The notes beneath the pieces are model-generated. The model made no database searches. It was not told the origin of the DNA and saw only the letters and a program-made list of their open reading frames with translations. A stretch of DNA of 32,863 nt. Source: Candidatus Aerophobus profundus SCGC AAA252-L23. GTDB lineage: Bacteria; Aerophobota; Aerophobia; Aerophobales; Aerophobaceae. The position numbers and the translations under genes are program-made. The stretch spans positions 1,008 through 33,870 of the forward strand of contig AQRW01000176.1 in assembly GCA_000402295.1 (NCBI GenBank), given 5' to 3'. This document shows positions 14,421-23,672 of this stretch, piece after piece (within the stretch, counting starts at the first letter, position 1; each line of letters opens with the position of its first letter).

Positions 14421-15368
14421 TTACCCAGAACCAAGTCTTTTCTTAAAATATTTGATTGTCTTTTCTAACCCTTTTTGTAAAGTTATTTTTGGTTGCCAAT
14501 TTAGTTTTTTCTTTGCCAATGTAATATCTGGACACCTGCGAGTAGGGTCATCTTCTGGCAGTGGTTTAAACACTATTTTTGATTTTGACTGTGTCATTTT
14601 AAGGATTTTTTCAGCTAGTTCAAAAATGCTGATCTCAGAAGAATTACCAAGATTAATAGGGCCCGTGAAATCATCGGAAGTATTCATAAGCTTTATCAAT
14701 CCATCAATCATATCATCTACATAGCAGAAACTCCTTGTCTGACTCCCCTCACCAAAAATGGTTACTTCCTCTCCCTTTAATGCTTGGATAATGAAGTTAC
14801 TTATAACCCGACCATCATCGGGATGCATTTTCGGACCATATGTATTAAATATCCTTGCAACTTTTATCTTTAGTTTATGTTGGCGGTGATAGTCAAAGAA
14901 TAAAGTTTCTGCACACCGTTTTCCTTCATCATAGCAAGATCTTAATCCAATTGGATTTACATTCCCCCAATAACTTTCAGGCTGAGGATGAACAGTAGGA
15001 TTGCCATAGATCTCTGATGTAGATGTTTGAAGAATTTTTATTTTAAGTCTCTTAGCAAGGCCAAGCATATTTATTGCACCATGAACTGCGGTCTTGATGG
15101 TTTGAACAGGATCAAACTGATAATAAATCGGTGAGGCGGGGCAGGCGAGGTTATATATCTCATCAACCTCTACATATAAAGGAGATGTTATATCATGTCT
15201 TAGAACTTCAAAATAAGGATTGTCCATAAGATGAACAATATTATTCTTTGTCCCAGTGAAAAAATTATCTATACAAATAATCTCGTTTCCTCCATTAAGC
15301 AATTTTTCACACAAGTGGCTCCCTATAAATCCTGCCCCACCAGTGATAAGAATTCGCTTTGTTTGCAA
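14421..15368 (-). CDS. uxs: UDP-glucuronate decarboxylase (UDP-xylose synthase)
   Basis: This 315-residue SDR converts UDP-glucuronate to UDP-xylose via a 4-keto intermediate. It has RILITGGAGFIGSHLCEKL for NAD binding, IDNFFTGTKNNI, CPASPIYYQFDPVQT and, most tellingly, LRSCYDEGKRCAETL (catalytic YxxxK in the YDEGKR form characteristic of this family), then RIFNTYGPKMHPDDGRVISN. Length and motifs are complete. The start is TTG at 15368, eight bases after TTAGGAGGAAG. UDP-xylose would be a donor for one of the glycosyltransferases here. Confidence 0.92.
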   Translation of the reverse strand: MQTKRILITGGAGFIGSHLCEKLLNGGNEIICIDNFFTGTKNNIVHLMDNPYFEVLRHDITSPLYVEVDEIYNLACPASPIYYQFDPVQTIKTAVHGAINMLGLAKRLKIKILQTSTSEIYGNPTVHPQPESYWGNVNPIGLRSCYDEGKRCAETLFFDYHRQHKLKIKVARIFNTYGPKMHPDDGRVISNFIIQALKGEEVTIFGEGSQTRSFCYVDDMIDGLIKLMNTSDDFTGPINLGNSSEISIFELAEKILKMTQSKSKIVFKPLPEDDPTRRCPDITLAKKKLNWQPKITLQKGLEKTIKYFKKRLGSG

Positions 15369-15439
15369 TTTAACTTCCTCCTAAATAATTGATTGTATGT
15401 AGCCTTTCCTTTAACCACCAGATAGCTTATCAAGAAATA

Positions 15440-17470
15440 TTAATTTTTGTTCAAGATATTTTCCCAACGCTTTAGAGATGTATCCAGACACCAATATTTT
15501 TTGACAAATTCTACATTTCTAAAATAGAGCTCTTTTGAAATATTTTTTCTCATAATTTCCCTAATAGCGGTTTCTAATTCCGCCGGATTGGAAATTCCTA
15601 TATAATATTTCTCAAATCCTTTCAAGGGATTCATAAACATTCGATCATTAAAAATTGGTAATATGACTCTGCAGCCAAAAGCAAGCGCTTCTATGGCAAC
15701 TGTTGAGGTTCCAACTATAACCCCTGTGGCATCTCTTAAAAGTTTGTCAATTGTGTCGTGTTTAATTTCATATTCGCATTCTTCTCTGTCAATATTCAAT
15801 AATTTTAGAATTCCCTCCATAGGCATGGAGGGGTGTCCCTTTAGCCATACTCTAAAAGATTGTTTTTTGGAGAAAGCACTGTTAACCAATGAAATCAAAG
15901 CAATTGTTTCATCGCGGTCTATAGAACCTATAATCAATAAGACAGGAATCGTCTTCTCAATATAATTAGTGTTTGATAGAGTATCGTTCAAATACAATTG
16001 CCTGATTGCTTCTACTTTTTTCAAGTTCGGGTAATTGCTCTCCGCCATCATTTGATAGGGTATACCTCCATTACAAGCCAAAATATCGGGTAAAGGCAAA
16101 TCTATAGATTTTTGTGTTTTTTCTATTTCATTAGAATGATGAAAATAGTGAAAGTAATTTTTAGATATAGAAGTATGCTGAAACCCAATGGTTTTAGTTT
16201 TTCTACTTTTCAGCTTAGCAGCGGCATTTAGTGCCTTCTCCCATGCATGCATCTCCATGTAATAGATACAATGAGGAACATTGGGGAAATAAGAAAAAAC
16301 TTTCTTATACAGCTCAAAGTAAAGAATACTTTCTAAGCCTATCCGTCCTACAAAGGATTCTGCCATCAAACTTTTGATTAACACTACTGCTTCAGGAATG
16401 GACAAATCTTTATACAAAACCCTCTCTGGTATTAGCTTTCTTAGTGCAAAAAAGACTCGAATTTGGTGAAACCAAAGAAATAGTACTCTAAATAGAATCT
16501 TAAATGACATAAATTCATCAAGAAAAAAATTCGCTTCTCCGCTTTTTGTAAACTTCTTGGCAATTAACAGTGCATCTCCATAGCTATGTCCATCTAAAAA
16601 GGTATACATCCATATCCAGATGATACTCTTTCCCTTGTGAAAAAACTTTTCCTGAAGGGGAATAGCGTATTTATTTTTTAATATACCTTTCTTGGCTGCT
16701 TCTTTATCTACTGCAGGGAAGTAACTTACAAATAAAATTGATTTATTAGATATTTCTATCCTATTTTCTATTGAACCCATCACCAATTTTGCCCTAATAG
16801 CTCTCAAAATATGAATAGCAAGATGAATCAATGCGTTCAGAATAAAACAAAAGGAATTCTTTCTGTTGAGATATGACTTTATCTCCCCTCTAAAGGTTTT
16901 TCCCCTTTCAAGAGAAGATATTATGTGTAACATATCAATAGAATGTCTTTTACAAAGCATCTCGACAGATGATGAGAACGATTGTTCAGAAATAGAGCAG
17001 ATGCACAAGCCGAATGAATGTGAAGAAATAATCTTATCCAGGGCCTGGAGTTGAGCCAGACGGAAAAAAACATCTGTTTTCAATGTATTTTTTTCTGAGA
17101 GCAAAGAGAACCACCAGGTACTAACCTCTTTCCCCGGTAATAGAAACCACTCTTTTACAGATTTACCACCTACAACAGAGTCTCCTAAATCAGCAGACCA
17201 CTTGGAAACTTTTTCTCTCAAAATATCAACTTCTTTATCTATTAGTTCTGCAGATTTTATCAATTCTATTTCAATATTAGTACCAAGTAGATTTTTAGTT
17301 ACACTTTCTATCTCATAGATTAACTGCCAGTTAGAACTTAACGGAAATAGATATATATTTTGGGGATGTAACGCTGACAGTTCCTTATCAAGAAGATTTA
17401 CATTAACATTTCCATCAAAGATTACCAGAACGCTAGAAGAATTCTTCATCTTAGCAAAGTCATTTTTCAA
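15440..17470 (-). CDS. Large surface-carbohydrate GT-B-like protein
   Basis: This 676-residue protein resembles the large surface carbohydrate biosynthesis family (TIGR04326-like, from memory). Its middle has STWWFSLLSEKNTLKTDVFF. The C-terminal third looks like a GT-B donor domain: VLLIIGSIDRDETIALI, VWLKGHPSMPMEGIL, then ATGVIVGTSTVAIEALAFG and RVILPIFND, the glycine-rich S-T-A-EA pattern also seen in CDP-glycerol transferases. The start may be TTG 17470 or the ATG at 17449; neither has a good ribosome site. Exact activity is unknown; glycosyl or glycerophosphate transfer is likely. Confidence 0.72.
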   Translation of the reverse strand: MKNDFAKMKNSSSVLVIFDGNVNVNLLDKELSALHPQNIYLFPLSSNWQLIYEIESVTKNLLGTNIEIELIKSAELIDKEVDILREKVSKWSADLGDSVVGGKSVKEWFLLPGKEVSTWWFSLLSEKNTLKTDVFFRLAQLQALDKIISSHSFGLCICSISEQSFSSSVEMLCKRHSIDMLHIISSLERGKTFRGEIKSYLNRKNSFCFILNALIHLAIHILRAIRAKLVMGSIENRIEISNKSILFVSYFPAVDKEAAKKGILKNKYAIPLQEKFFHKGKSIIWIWMYTFLDGHSYGDALLIAKKFTKSGEANFFLDEFMSFKILFRVLFLWFHQIRVFFALRKLIPERVLYKDLSIPEAVVLIKSLMAESFVGRIGLESILYFELYKKVFSYFPNVPHCIYYMEMHAWEKALNAAAKLKSRKTKTIGFQHTSISKNYFHYFHHSNEIEKTQKSIDLPLPDILACNGGIPYQMMAESNYPNLKKVEAIRQLYLNDTLSNTNYIEKTIPVLLIIGSIDRDETIALISLVNSAFSKKQSFRVWLKGHPSMPMEGILKLLNIDREECEYEIKHDTIDKLLRDATGVIVGTSTVAIEALAFGCRVILPIFNDRMFMNPLKGFEKYYIGISNPAELETAIREIMRKNISKELYFRNVEFVKKYWCLDTSLKRWENILNKN

Positions 17471-17521
17471 CAGATTTTATCTATATGGACTACTCCTATA
17501 CTACTCCAGACTTTTTCGGAT

Positions 17522-17623
17522 TCAAATCAAAGCTTTAATGAGCACATCTTCTGACTCAACTCGAGTTATCGGAATTTCATCTATCGAAGCAATACTATAA
17601 CCATGGATAACAATTGCTTACAT
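17522..17623 (-). pseudogene. N-terminal remnant of a zinc alcohol dehydrogenase (MDR)
   Basis: ATG at 17623 is followed at once by TAA, after which the frame reads AIVIHGYSIASIDEIPITRV and ESEDVLIKALI before TGA. M-K-A-IVIHG...E-P......DVLIK is the fixed start of medium-chain dehydrogenases, and changing one T to A would restore the expected AAA codon 2. All zinc and cofactor sites downstream are gone. It lies 18 bases after a methyltransferase gene, where an operon partner would be expected. Confidence 0.6.
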
Positions 17624-17641
17624 ATTGGATCAGGAAGCATC

Positions 17642-18643
17642 TTAGACTTCTTTCTTAACAACGCCGCGAATATGCGAACTTAAGTTATGTCCCTGCAAAA
17701 AAGCTTGGAATGCCCCATGTGTAATTTCACCGCGTTTGTTAAGTAAATATGAGACAAAACGAGGCACTTTTATCTCAGGATTTTCCTTTAGTATATTAAT
17801 GAGAATATCTACATCTAATTTCCCCGGGGTATTGAGTTCCATGATTTTGAATCCACATCGCTCTACCAATCGCTTTATTCCTTCAAAAGACAATAAATTT
17901 ATGTGATGTGGTGGATATATGCTCTTTGAATGTTTCCAGAGAATTTGAATGTCAAAACCACTAACCGTAAGAGTAGTAAACAAAAAGATGCCATTGTTTC
18001 TTAGAATGTGTCCTACTGCTTTCAGGAACTGAGCAGGATCGAAAAGATGCTCAAGTACTTCAAAAGCCGTTGCAAAAGATGCTTGTATTTCTTTTTCATC
18101 TACCTCCTCAACTTTTTTTTCAATAATTTCAAACCCTTTATTTCGGCAGATAGATGCCAGATTAAGAGCAGGTTCGATACCACAAATTTTCTCAAACAAC
18201 CCAAGTTTAGCAACCTCCTCGAGGAAGATACCATATCCAGAACCTACATCTACAAATATACTGTCTTGATTGGATATTTCGCTTTTAGCCATCCATTCTG
18301 ACACAATTTGAGCTCGAGGTTCAAATATCTTTTTTCGACGAGCTTCAGCAGTTTCTTTGAAGAAGTGTGTTCCCAAAAATTTGACTGCCTCTGATTCACG
18401 GTAATAGGCATCAATCATTGTAGAAGTTGGTCTGGGAGAGAGATAGAGTGAACCACAATCGAGACACACCACATATCTAAAACTAAATTTTTCAAGTCCA
18501 AATTCACACCGTTGGCTATTACAAGCAGGACAGCTAACTTCCACGAATTGTGATTTCTCCGTAAAGAATCTATTAACTTCTTGCTGGGACAATTCGAGAT
18601 AACGATTAAATAGATCTTTTGGTCTAATATCAAATTCTTTCAA
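17642..18643 (-). CDS. Class I SAM methyltransferase with N-terminal zinc motif (paralogue 1)
   Basis: This 333-residue protein has two CxxC pairs at C38/C41 and C60/C63 (SCPAC ... VCLDC), likely binding zinc, followed by LYLSPRPT. The Rossmann methyltransferase domain begins with motif I VDVGSGYGIF at 131-140; ASFATAFEVLEHLFDPAQFL is motif III and the usual EVLEH signature. Such proteins methylate sugars or nucleotide sugars in polysaccharide loci. The start is TTG at 18643, after GAGGAG. It shares its opening MKEFDI, layout and length with the next gene, so the two are a tandem duplication that has diverged widely. Confidence 0.85.
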   Translation of the reverse strand: MKEFDIRPKDLFNRYLELSQQEVNRFFTEKSQFVEVSCPACNSQRCEFGLEKFSFRYVVCLDCGSLYLSPRPTSTMIDAYYRESEAVKFLGTHFFKETAEARRKKIFEPRAQIVSEWMAKSEISNQDSIFVDVGSGYGIFLEEVAKLGLFEKICGIEPALNLASICRNKGFEIIEKKVEEVDEKEIQASFATAFEVLEHLFDPAQFLKAVGHILRNNGIFLFTTLTVSGFDIQILWKHSKSIYPPHHINLLSFEGIKRLVERCGFKIMELNTPGKLDVDILINILKENPEIKVPRFVSYLLNKRGEITHGAFQAFLQGHNLSSHIRGVVKKEV

Positions 18644-18705
18644 TCTATTCTAATCTCCTCGCATAATATGTGAATTAAGACACACAGCTTAGTACCCTTA
18701 CTACC

Positions 18706-19704
18706 TTATTTTTGGGCAATGACTAACATATGAGATGAAAGACAATTTTCTTTCAAGAAATTCTGAAAATTATCCTTAATGTGTTGAGAACATTCTGTAA
18801 ATAAATAATGAAGCCACTCATTATTCTTAGATAGATCCAACTCCCCGTTGTCTATTTCTCGTCCTATCATTTGTACATCCAATATGCCGGGAGTTTCAAT
18901 AAAGACTCGATTGAATCCAATTTGTTCCAATAAACCTCTTATAGACTTTGGATTAAAGTAATTTAAATGTTCAGGTGGTGTAACATTGATTGTCTTTTCT
19001 TTTAATATCTTAAAATCAAATCCTTCACCATTAGGACATGCAATTGACACAAATCCGCCTTTTCTTATGACATCAAAGCATTCCTCCAAAAAATTCTTTG
19101 GAAGAGACAAGTGTTCTATCAAATCATTCATTGTGAGCAAATCAACGGAATCATTTTCCAAAATCTGCACTGACCCTAATCTCGAATAAAGGCCAATTCT
19201 TCTGCATTGCTCAATACATTCTTTGGAAAAATCAAGCGCCAAGACTTTTCTGAAATATTTCTGCCTTTTTAGAACCAAGGCAAAGGCACCGGATCCCGCT
19301 CCAACATCAACAGCTAATTCTGGTATATTTGGGTTTCTCTCTTTCATTAACGAGATTATCGTTTTGACTCTGGGTTCATACTGCATTGTTTTTCGCGCGA
19401 AATCAGTAGCTAAAAGGACTTTTGTCCAGAATCTAGGTGCTTCATACTTGTTATAGTATTGAACAAGTAGTTCTTGTGAAGGTCTAGGCGAAGTAAATAA
19501 AGTATGACAACTAAGACAACGTTTATGAGAAAAACCGTACTTGATGAATTCGAATTCACCATTCTTTCCACATGCAGGGCAGGGTGTGTCAATGAATTGA
19601 TCATTATATTCACGACAGAATCTTTCCCCAGATATCTTCCGGAGCTGCAATACTTTCCTGTGTATTTCTTTCGGACGCATCGCGTCAATATCGAATTCTT
19701 TCAA
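18706..19704 (-). CDS. Class I SAM methyltransferase with N-terminal zinc motif (paralogue 2)
   Basis: This 332-residue paralogue of the preceding entry has CPAC (C42/C45) and CLSC (C63/C66) as the zinc pairs, then LFTSPRPSQELL, motif I ELAVDVGAGSGAFALVL and VDLLTMNDLIEHLSLPKNFL. It also starts TTG AAA GAA TTC GAT ATT, after GGAAGG. In the usual EVLEH position it has NDLIEH, which may reflect a different substrate. Both genes lie in one minus-strand run with small gaps, so they are probably co-expressed and act on different positions or residues of the glycan. Confidence 0.85.
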   Translation of the reverse strand: MKEFDIDAMRPKEIHRKVLQLRKISGERFCREYNDQFIDTPCPACGKNGEFEFIKYGFSHKRCLSCHTLFTSPRPSQELLVQYYNKYEAPRFWTKVLLATDFARKTMQYEPRVKTIISLMKERNPNIPELAVDVGAGSGAFALVLKRQKYFRKVLALDFSKECIEQCRRIGLYSRLGSVQILENDSVDLLTMNDLIEHLSLPKNFLEECFDVIRKGGFVSIACPNGEGFDFKILKEKTINVTPPEHLNYFNPKSIRGLLEQIGFNRVFIETPGILDVQMIGREIDNGELDLSKNNEWLHYLFTECSQHIKDNFQNFLKENCLSSHMLVIAQK

Positions 19705-19722
19705 TTTACTCTAACCTTCCTT

Positions 19723-20667
19723 TTAATGAGACGCTGAATTCAGTTCATTTATAAGATTTTTAATAGAATTTTCATGCACCTTCTGCCAATATAACGGACT
19801 GCTGTTTGCATTGTGAGAAGAAAGAAGACAATTCTCAAAATATCTCAAGGGACTATCTTGAGGTAGAGGCTCAGTTTCAAATACATCCAATGCCGCTCCT
19901 GCAATTGTTTTGTTCTCTAACGCCTCTATTAAATCTGGTTCATTAATTATAGCTCCCCGTGCGGTATTAATTAGAATCGCTGTGTTTTTCATTTCTTGAA
20001 GCTGAGACTTGGAGATAAGACGATAACTTGTTTCATTTAAAGTACAGTTCAGACTTACATAATCCGACTGTTTTAGCAACGTCTCTTTGTCGACCATCGT
20101 AATATTTAATGGCTTTGTGATCTCTTTAGGAATTTTTTTAATATCATTGCTGTAGATCTGCATACCAAACGCATTGGCTTTGCGGGCAACCAACTTTCCA
20201 ACGTTCCCGATTCCAATAATACCAATAACCTGTTCAGAAAGCGAATAACATCGTGTTTTTTCCCAACCGCCCGATTTCATCATCTGATCAGACCAAGGAA
20301 TGTTTCTGGCAAATGAAAGAACAAACCCTATCACAGTGTCCGAAACAGGTTCGGAAAAAGCATCCGGTGTGTTATAAACGGGGATCCCAAGATGTTTGGC
20401 AACAGCTCGATCAATCGAATCAATTCCTGTGCCCCACTTTACAATTACCTTCAATTTCTTTGCTTTTTGTAGCACCATTTCTGTGAAATCATCATCTCCA
20501 CAGATGATTCCGTCATATTTTTCGACAATAGGAAGTAATTCTACTTCGGATAATCTTTCTTTGACAGGTGGTAGATCGATGTCAATGTCATTCTCTTCAA
20601 AAATATGCGATAGTCTGTGGATCTCCTTCTGCATATAAGGTGCTGAGATTAGAACTTTCCACTTCAT
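19723..20667 (-). CDS. D-isomer 2-hydroxyacid dehydrogenase (SerA-like)
   Basis: This 314-residue NAD-dependent dehydrogenase of the phosphoglycerate dehydrogenase group has GIIGIGNVGKLVARKA for NAD binding, INTARGAIINE carrying the catalytic Arg, ALDVFETEPLP carrying the Glu and LLSSHNANSS carrying the His: all three catalytic residues are present. It lacks the ACT domain of true SerA. In a polysaccharide locus it may make a hydroxyacid substituent or oxidise a sugar-derived acid (inference). ATG 20667 has CAAGGAG nine bases upstream. Confidence 0.88.
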   Translation of the reverse strand: MKWKVLISAPYMQKEIHRLSHIFEENDIDIDLPPVKERLSEVELLPIVEKYDGIICGDDDFTEMVLQKAKKLKVIVKWGTGIDSIDRAVAKHLGIPVYNTPDAFSEPVSDTVIGFVLSFARNIPWSDQMMKSGGWEKTRCYSLSEQVIGIIGIGNVGKLVARKANAFGMQIYSNDIKKIPKEITKPLNITMVDKETLLKQSDYVSLNCTLNETSYRLISKSQLQEMKNTAILINTARGAIINEPDLIEALENKTIAGAALDVFETEPLPQDSPLRYFENCLLSSHNANSSPLYWQKVHENSIKNLINELNSASH

Positions 20668-20728
20668 GTTTCAATTTCTCCTTGAGATTAAGACTAATTC
20701 TAAATCATCTAATCTTCGCTTTAGCATC

Positions 20729-20884
20729 TTATACCCGGTTCACCCAAATCTGGTTAACTCCTTTACCTATCGTTACACCCGGCAATATTATTGCATGTGC
20801 ACCAATCCAAACATCGTCTTTTATTATAATCTTTTCCAGTAACAAGAGTATACCTTTCTCACCTTTTTCCCTGTTCTGAATATT
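20729..20884 (-). pseudogene. Hexapeptide-repeat acetyltransferase remnant
   Basis: Right after the stop of the GT2-dehydrogenase gene the frame reads LLLLEKIIIKDDVWIGAHAI and ILPGVTIGKGV before drifting and stopping. This is the left-handed beta-helix turn with conserved WIGA and GVTIG of LbH acetyltransferases (WbbJ/Cat-like), covering about two and a half coils. Normal enzymes are 150 to 220 residues. It fills most of the 217-base gap before the hydroxyacid dehydrogenase gene. Confidence 0.68.
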
Positions 20885-22777
20885 CTATAAGGATATATTT
20901 AAATTTATCAATACTCTGGGGTATTTTTTCTTATTAGTCATATCCCATGCTTTCTTGTAATCGGAAAGTTTGAATTCCTTTCCGATAAGTGAATCAACCG
21001 TGTCTCCAGCAAGCGCAAGTATATGGATAGCTTCCTCCCAATCCCTTGATGCACTGGCAATTGAACCGAGTAGAGTTTTGTCGTATCCTACAATATCTCC
21101 AAAGATTACAGGGGTCGGTTCTGTTAGTGGCAAACCCAGAATAAGAATCTTTGCTCCCGCTTTTGAAACAGAAACTAAACGTTGGGCAACTATGGGTTCC
21201 CCTGTTGCTTCTATAGCAAAATCACTATCAACCGTATCCCCTATTGTAGTTTGGACTTCATCCGCGAAGTTCTTGGCTATCTCTAATCTTTCAGGCTTGC
21301 GATCAATTATCGTTACGTGAACTGCATAATGCTTTAAAACAAGCGCACACATACATCCTATAATACCAGCTCCCACAATTATAGCAGAATTTCCCGGCAC
21401 AGGCTTAAGTTTTCGTATTCCCTTAAGACTTACAGCTAATGGTTCTATCAAAGCAGCTCGGCGAAGGGTAATATTTTCTGGTAAACGATGTATTCCACTG
21501 GCTGGTATAGTAATGTATTCTGCATAGGCGCCATCTTTGTTTATCACCCCCACTTCTGTTCTATTTGGACATGCAAAGTAATCACCTCTTGCGCAACTGG
21601 GACACTCCCCGCAACCGTTTGCACATTCTCCGACTACTTTATCACCTAATTTTGCATTAGTAACTTCTTTCCCTACGTCAACCACAACACCTGAGAACTC
21701 ATGCCCAGGAACTACTGGATACTTGGCCAAACCTTTTTTATAATAATCAAGCTTCCCTTCTGCAACCTCTATATCGGTGGGACATACGCCAACAAAGGAA
21801 ACTTTAATCAATACATCATTGTCTTTAGGTTTAGGCATTTTACGAATTTCAACAGAATGTATGTTAGGCCCTTTGATGGCCACAGCTTTGTATTGCTTCG
21901 GGATAATGTCAAGATAATCCTGTCCTTCAACTTTTGGGTATGTTTCTTTCATACCATTATAGATAGCTAGTTGCTGAGCCCTCCGATAAGGTAAAATACT
22001 CCAAAACTTAGAGAATGATTTCTTTTCTTTTATACCATAAACAAGATCACCAAGTGCACTTCTCGTGAGGTTGTAAGTTAAGTACTTAAACGTGAATGTT
22101 CTCTCTGGCAAAATTTTGTGGTATGCCACCGCTTCTCTATAATGTCGTTGGTAAATCTGATGGTAACTCTCATGATGATGATGATAGATCTGTGCATCCG
22201 CTGCATACGCCACATAGTATCCAGCCTTTTGAACACGGGTTGCCCAATCTCTGTCTTCAAGCCCTGGAAGTTTTTCGTTAAACCGGAACTGTTGCCACAA
22301 GTTCCTCCGTATTGCACTATTAGCATTATTACATTCCGTCTCTTCCAAAAGAATCCTTGAATGCATACCGTATTTCAACGAATAATCTCTGGCTTCCGAC
22401 AAAGGTGTTCCAGGCCCCGGTAGCTGACGTCCATATACCATCGCTACTTTTTCACTCTGAAAAGGCTGCAATATGTTGGTTAGCCAACTTTCATTCACTG
22501 GAACAGCATGTGCGCTAACAAGAACCAGAAATTCCCCTCTTGCACTCCGGCAACCAACATTCAAGGAATATCCGAATGTAAAACTTGTTGATGGAATTTG
22601 AATCAAATGAATCGGATATTGCCGCACAACATCAAGCGTTTTGTCAGTAGAACCGGAATCAACCACTATGATCTCCCAAGCACGAAAATTTTGCTCCATA
22701 ATCATACTGAGGAGCTCGCCAATGTATCTTTCTTCGTTATGACTACGGATGATAATGGAAGCAATGATTTTGTTCAT
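20885..22777 (-). CDS. GT2 glycosyltransferase fused to zinc alcohol dehydrogenase
   Basis: This is a 630-residue two-domain protein. Residues 1 to about 275 are a GT2 enzyme: IASIIIRSHNEERYIGELL, VVDSGSTDKTLDV, LVLVSAHAVP (in the DxD position), GLEDRDWATRVQKAGY, then a C-terminal region with FWSILPYRRAQQ. Residues 297-630 are a complete medium-chain dehydrogenase: GVCPTDIE (C332), GHEFSG (H359, E360), structural zinc cysteines C389, C392, C395 and C403, E445, and the NAD loop VGAGIIG at 468-474. There is no internal stop or strong ribosome site between the domains. ATG 22777 follows GTGGAG. The fusion suggests oxidation or reduction of a sugar linked to its transfer; the substrate is unknown. 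Confidence 0.85.
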   Translation of the reverse strand: MNKIIASIIIRSHNEERYIGELLSMIMEQNFRAWEIIVVDSGSTDKTLDVVRQYPIHLIQIPSTSFTFGYSLNVGCRSARGEFLVLVSAHAVPVNESWLTNILQPFQSEKVAMVYGRQLPGPGTPLSEARDYSLKYGMHSRILLEETECNNANSAIRRNLWQQFRFNEKLPGLEDRDWATRVQKAGYYVAYAADAQIYHHHHESYHQIYQRHYREAVAYHKILPERTFTFKYLTYNLTRSALGDLVYGIKEKKSFSKFWSILPYRRAQQLAIYNGMKETYPKVEGQDYLDIIPKQYKAVAIKGPNIHSVEIRKMPKPKDNDVLIKVSFVGVCPTDIEVAEGKLDYYKKGLAKYPVVPGHEFSGVVVDVGKEVTNAKLGDKVVGECANGCGECPSCARGDYFACPNRTEVGVINKDGAYAEYITIPASGIHRLPENITLRRAALIEPLAVSLKGIRKLKPVPGNSAIIVGAGIIGCMCALVLKHYAVHVTIIDRKPERLEIAKNFADEVQTTIGDTVDSDFAIEATGEPIVAQRLVSVSKAGAKILILGLPLTEPTPVIFGDIVGYDKTLLGSIASASRDWEEAIHILALAGDTVDSLIGKEFKLSDYKKAWDMTNKKKYPRVLINLNISL

Positions 22778-22898
22778 CGTATCTCCACAATTACTGAGCA
22801 GGGGTCCATCATCTGAGAAAAGTCCCTATAGCAAACACATTATTGGTAATTCTCCATTCCACTCGAAAAAACTATGATCACAATCAGTTTGATAACCT

Positions 22899-23672
22899 TT
22901 ATTTGGTATGTTCTATATCGTGATAAAATTTCAAAATTGGATCATGTGACAAAAGTTTTTCCGCAATTGTCAGATCTTCTGATGTGTCTACACTTTTCAC
23001 TTGCTTCTCGCTCTTTACAATCTTTACCTTATATCCATGTTCTAACAATCTTAACATATCTACAGATTCTGAGATTTCCAGTGGTGTCGGGGATAAACCA
23101 ATGAAGGTTTGCAAAAAATCCTTTGTCATCGGAATAATGCATAGTTGCTTCAGGAAAGAAGCGTCTCCCTCTCCACGTAAATTGGTAGGTATTGCTGCCC
23201 GGGAAAAGTATAGCGCGTAACCCCTTGAATCCGTAACAACTTTTACCTCATTCGGATCATTTGCTTCGTCATCTGTAGCCTGTGTTGCCAAATTTACGCA
23301 GACCGTTTCTTGGTCTGCCATCAGTACCTCCACTGCTATATCTATCATTTGGGGTGCAATAAGCGGCTCATCTCCCTGAACTGTTACCACTACATCTGCT
23401 TCCACACTTAGGGACGCCTCGGCTACTCGGTCGCAAGCACGCTTATGCAAAGGACTCGTCATAATGAACTTGCCGCCGAAGCTCTTTACCTCTTCTGCAA
23501 TATCCTGATCCGGCGTTGCCACGTAGACCTCGTTTGTTTTTCTACTAAGCTCGCAACGGCGGTAGATATGTTCAACCATTGTCATCCCCAATAGTCTAGC
23601 CAGAGGTTTACCCGGAAAACGGCTTGAAGCCATACGAGCCGGAATCATGGCAACTACTCTGAATTCACTCAT
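22899..23672 (-). CDS. kdsB: CMP-Kdo synthetase-like cytidylyltransferase
   Basis: This 257-residue enzyme couples CTP to an ulosonic acid. PARMASSRFPGKPLARL is the nucleotide loop at residues 11-27, VTVQGDEPLI the metal and base contact, ALYFSRAAIP the sugar-binding stretch, and KSVDTSEDL the C-terminal signature. KdsB usually has a TGTxR motif where this protein has ACDRVAE, so the sugar might not be plain Kdo; another eight- or nine-carbon ulosonate is possible given the pseudaminic genes nearby. ATG 23672 has GGGAGGTG eight bases before it. Confidence 0.85.
   Translation of the reverse strand: MSEFRVVAMIPARMASSRFPGKPLARLLGMTMVEHIYRRCELSRKTNEVYVATPDQDIAEEVKSFGGKFIMTSPLHKRACDRVAEASLSVEADVVVTVQGDEPLIAPQMIDIAVEVLMADQETVCVNLATQATDDEANDPNEVKVVTDSRGYALYFSRAAIPTNLRGEGDASFLKQLCIIPMTKDFLQTFIGLSPTPLEISESVDMLRLLEHGYKVKIVKSEKQVKSVDTSEDLTIAEKLLSHDPILKFYHDIEHTK

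Noticed and set aside
22778..22898. Possible gene remnant between the GT2-dehydrogenase gene and kdsB
   Set aside because: No frame gives a recognisable motif; treated as plain intergenic sequence.
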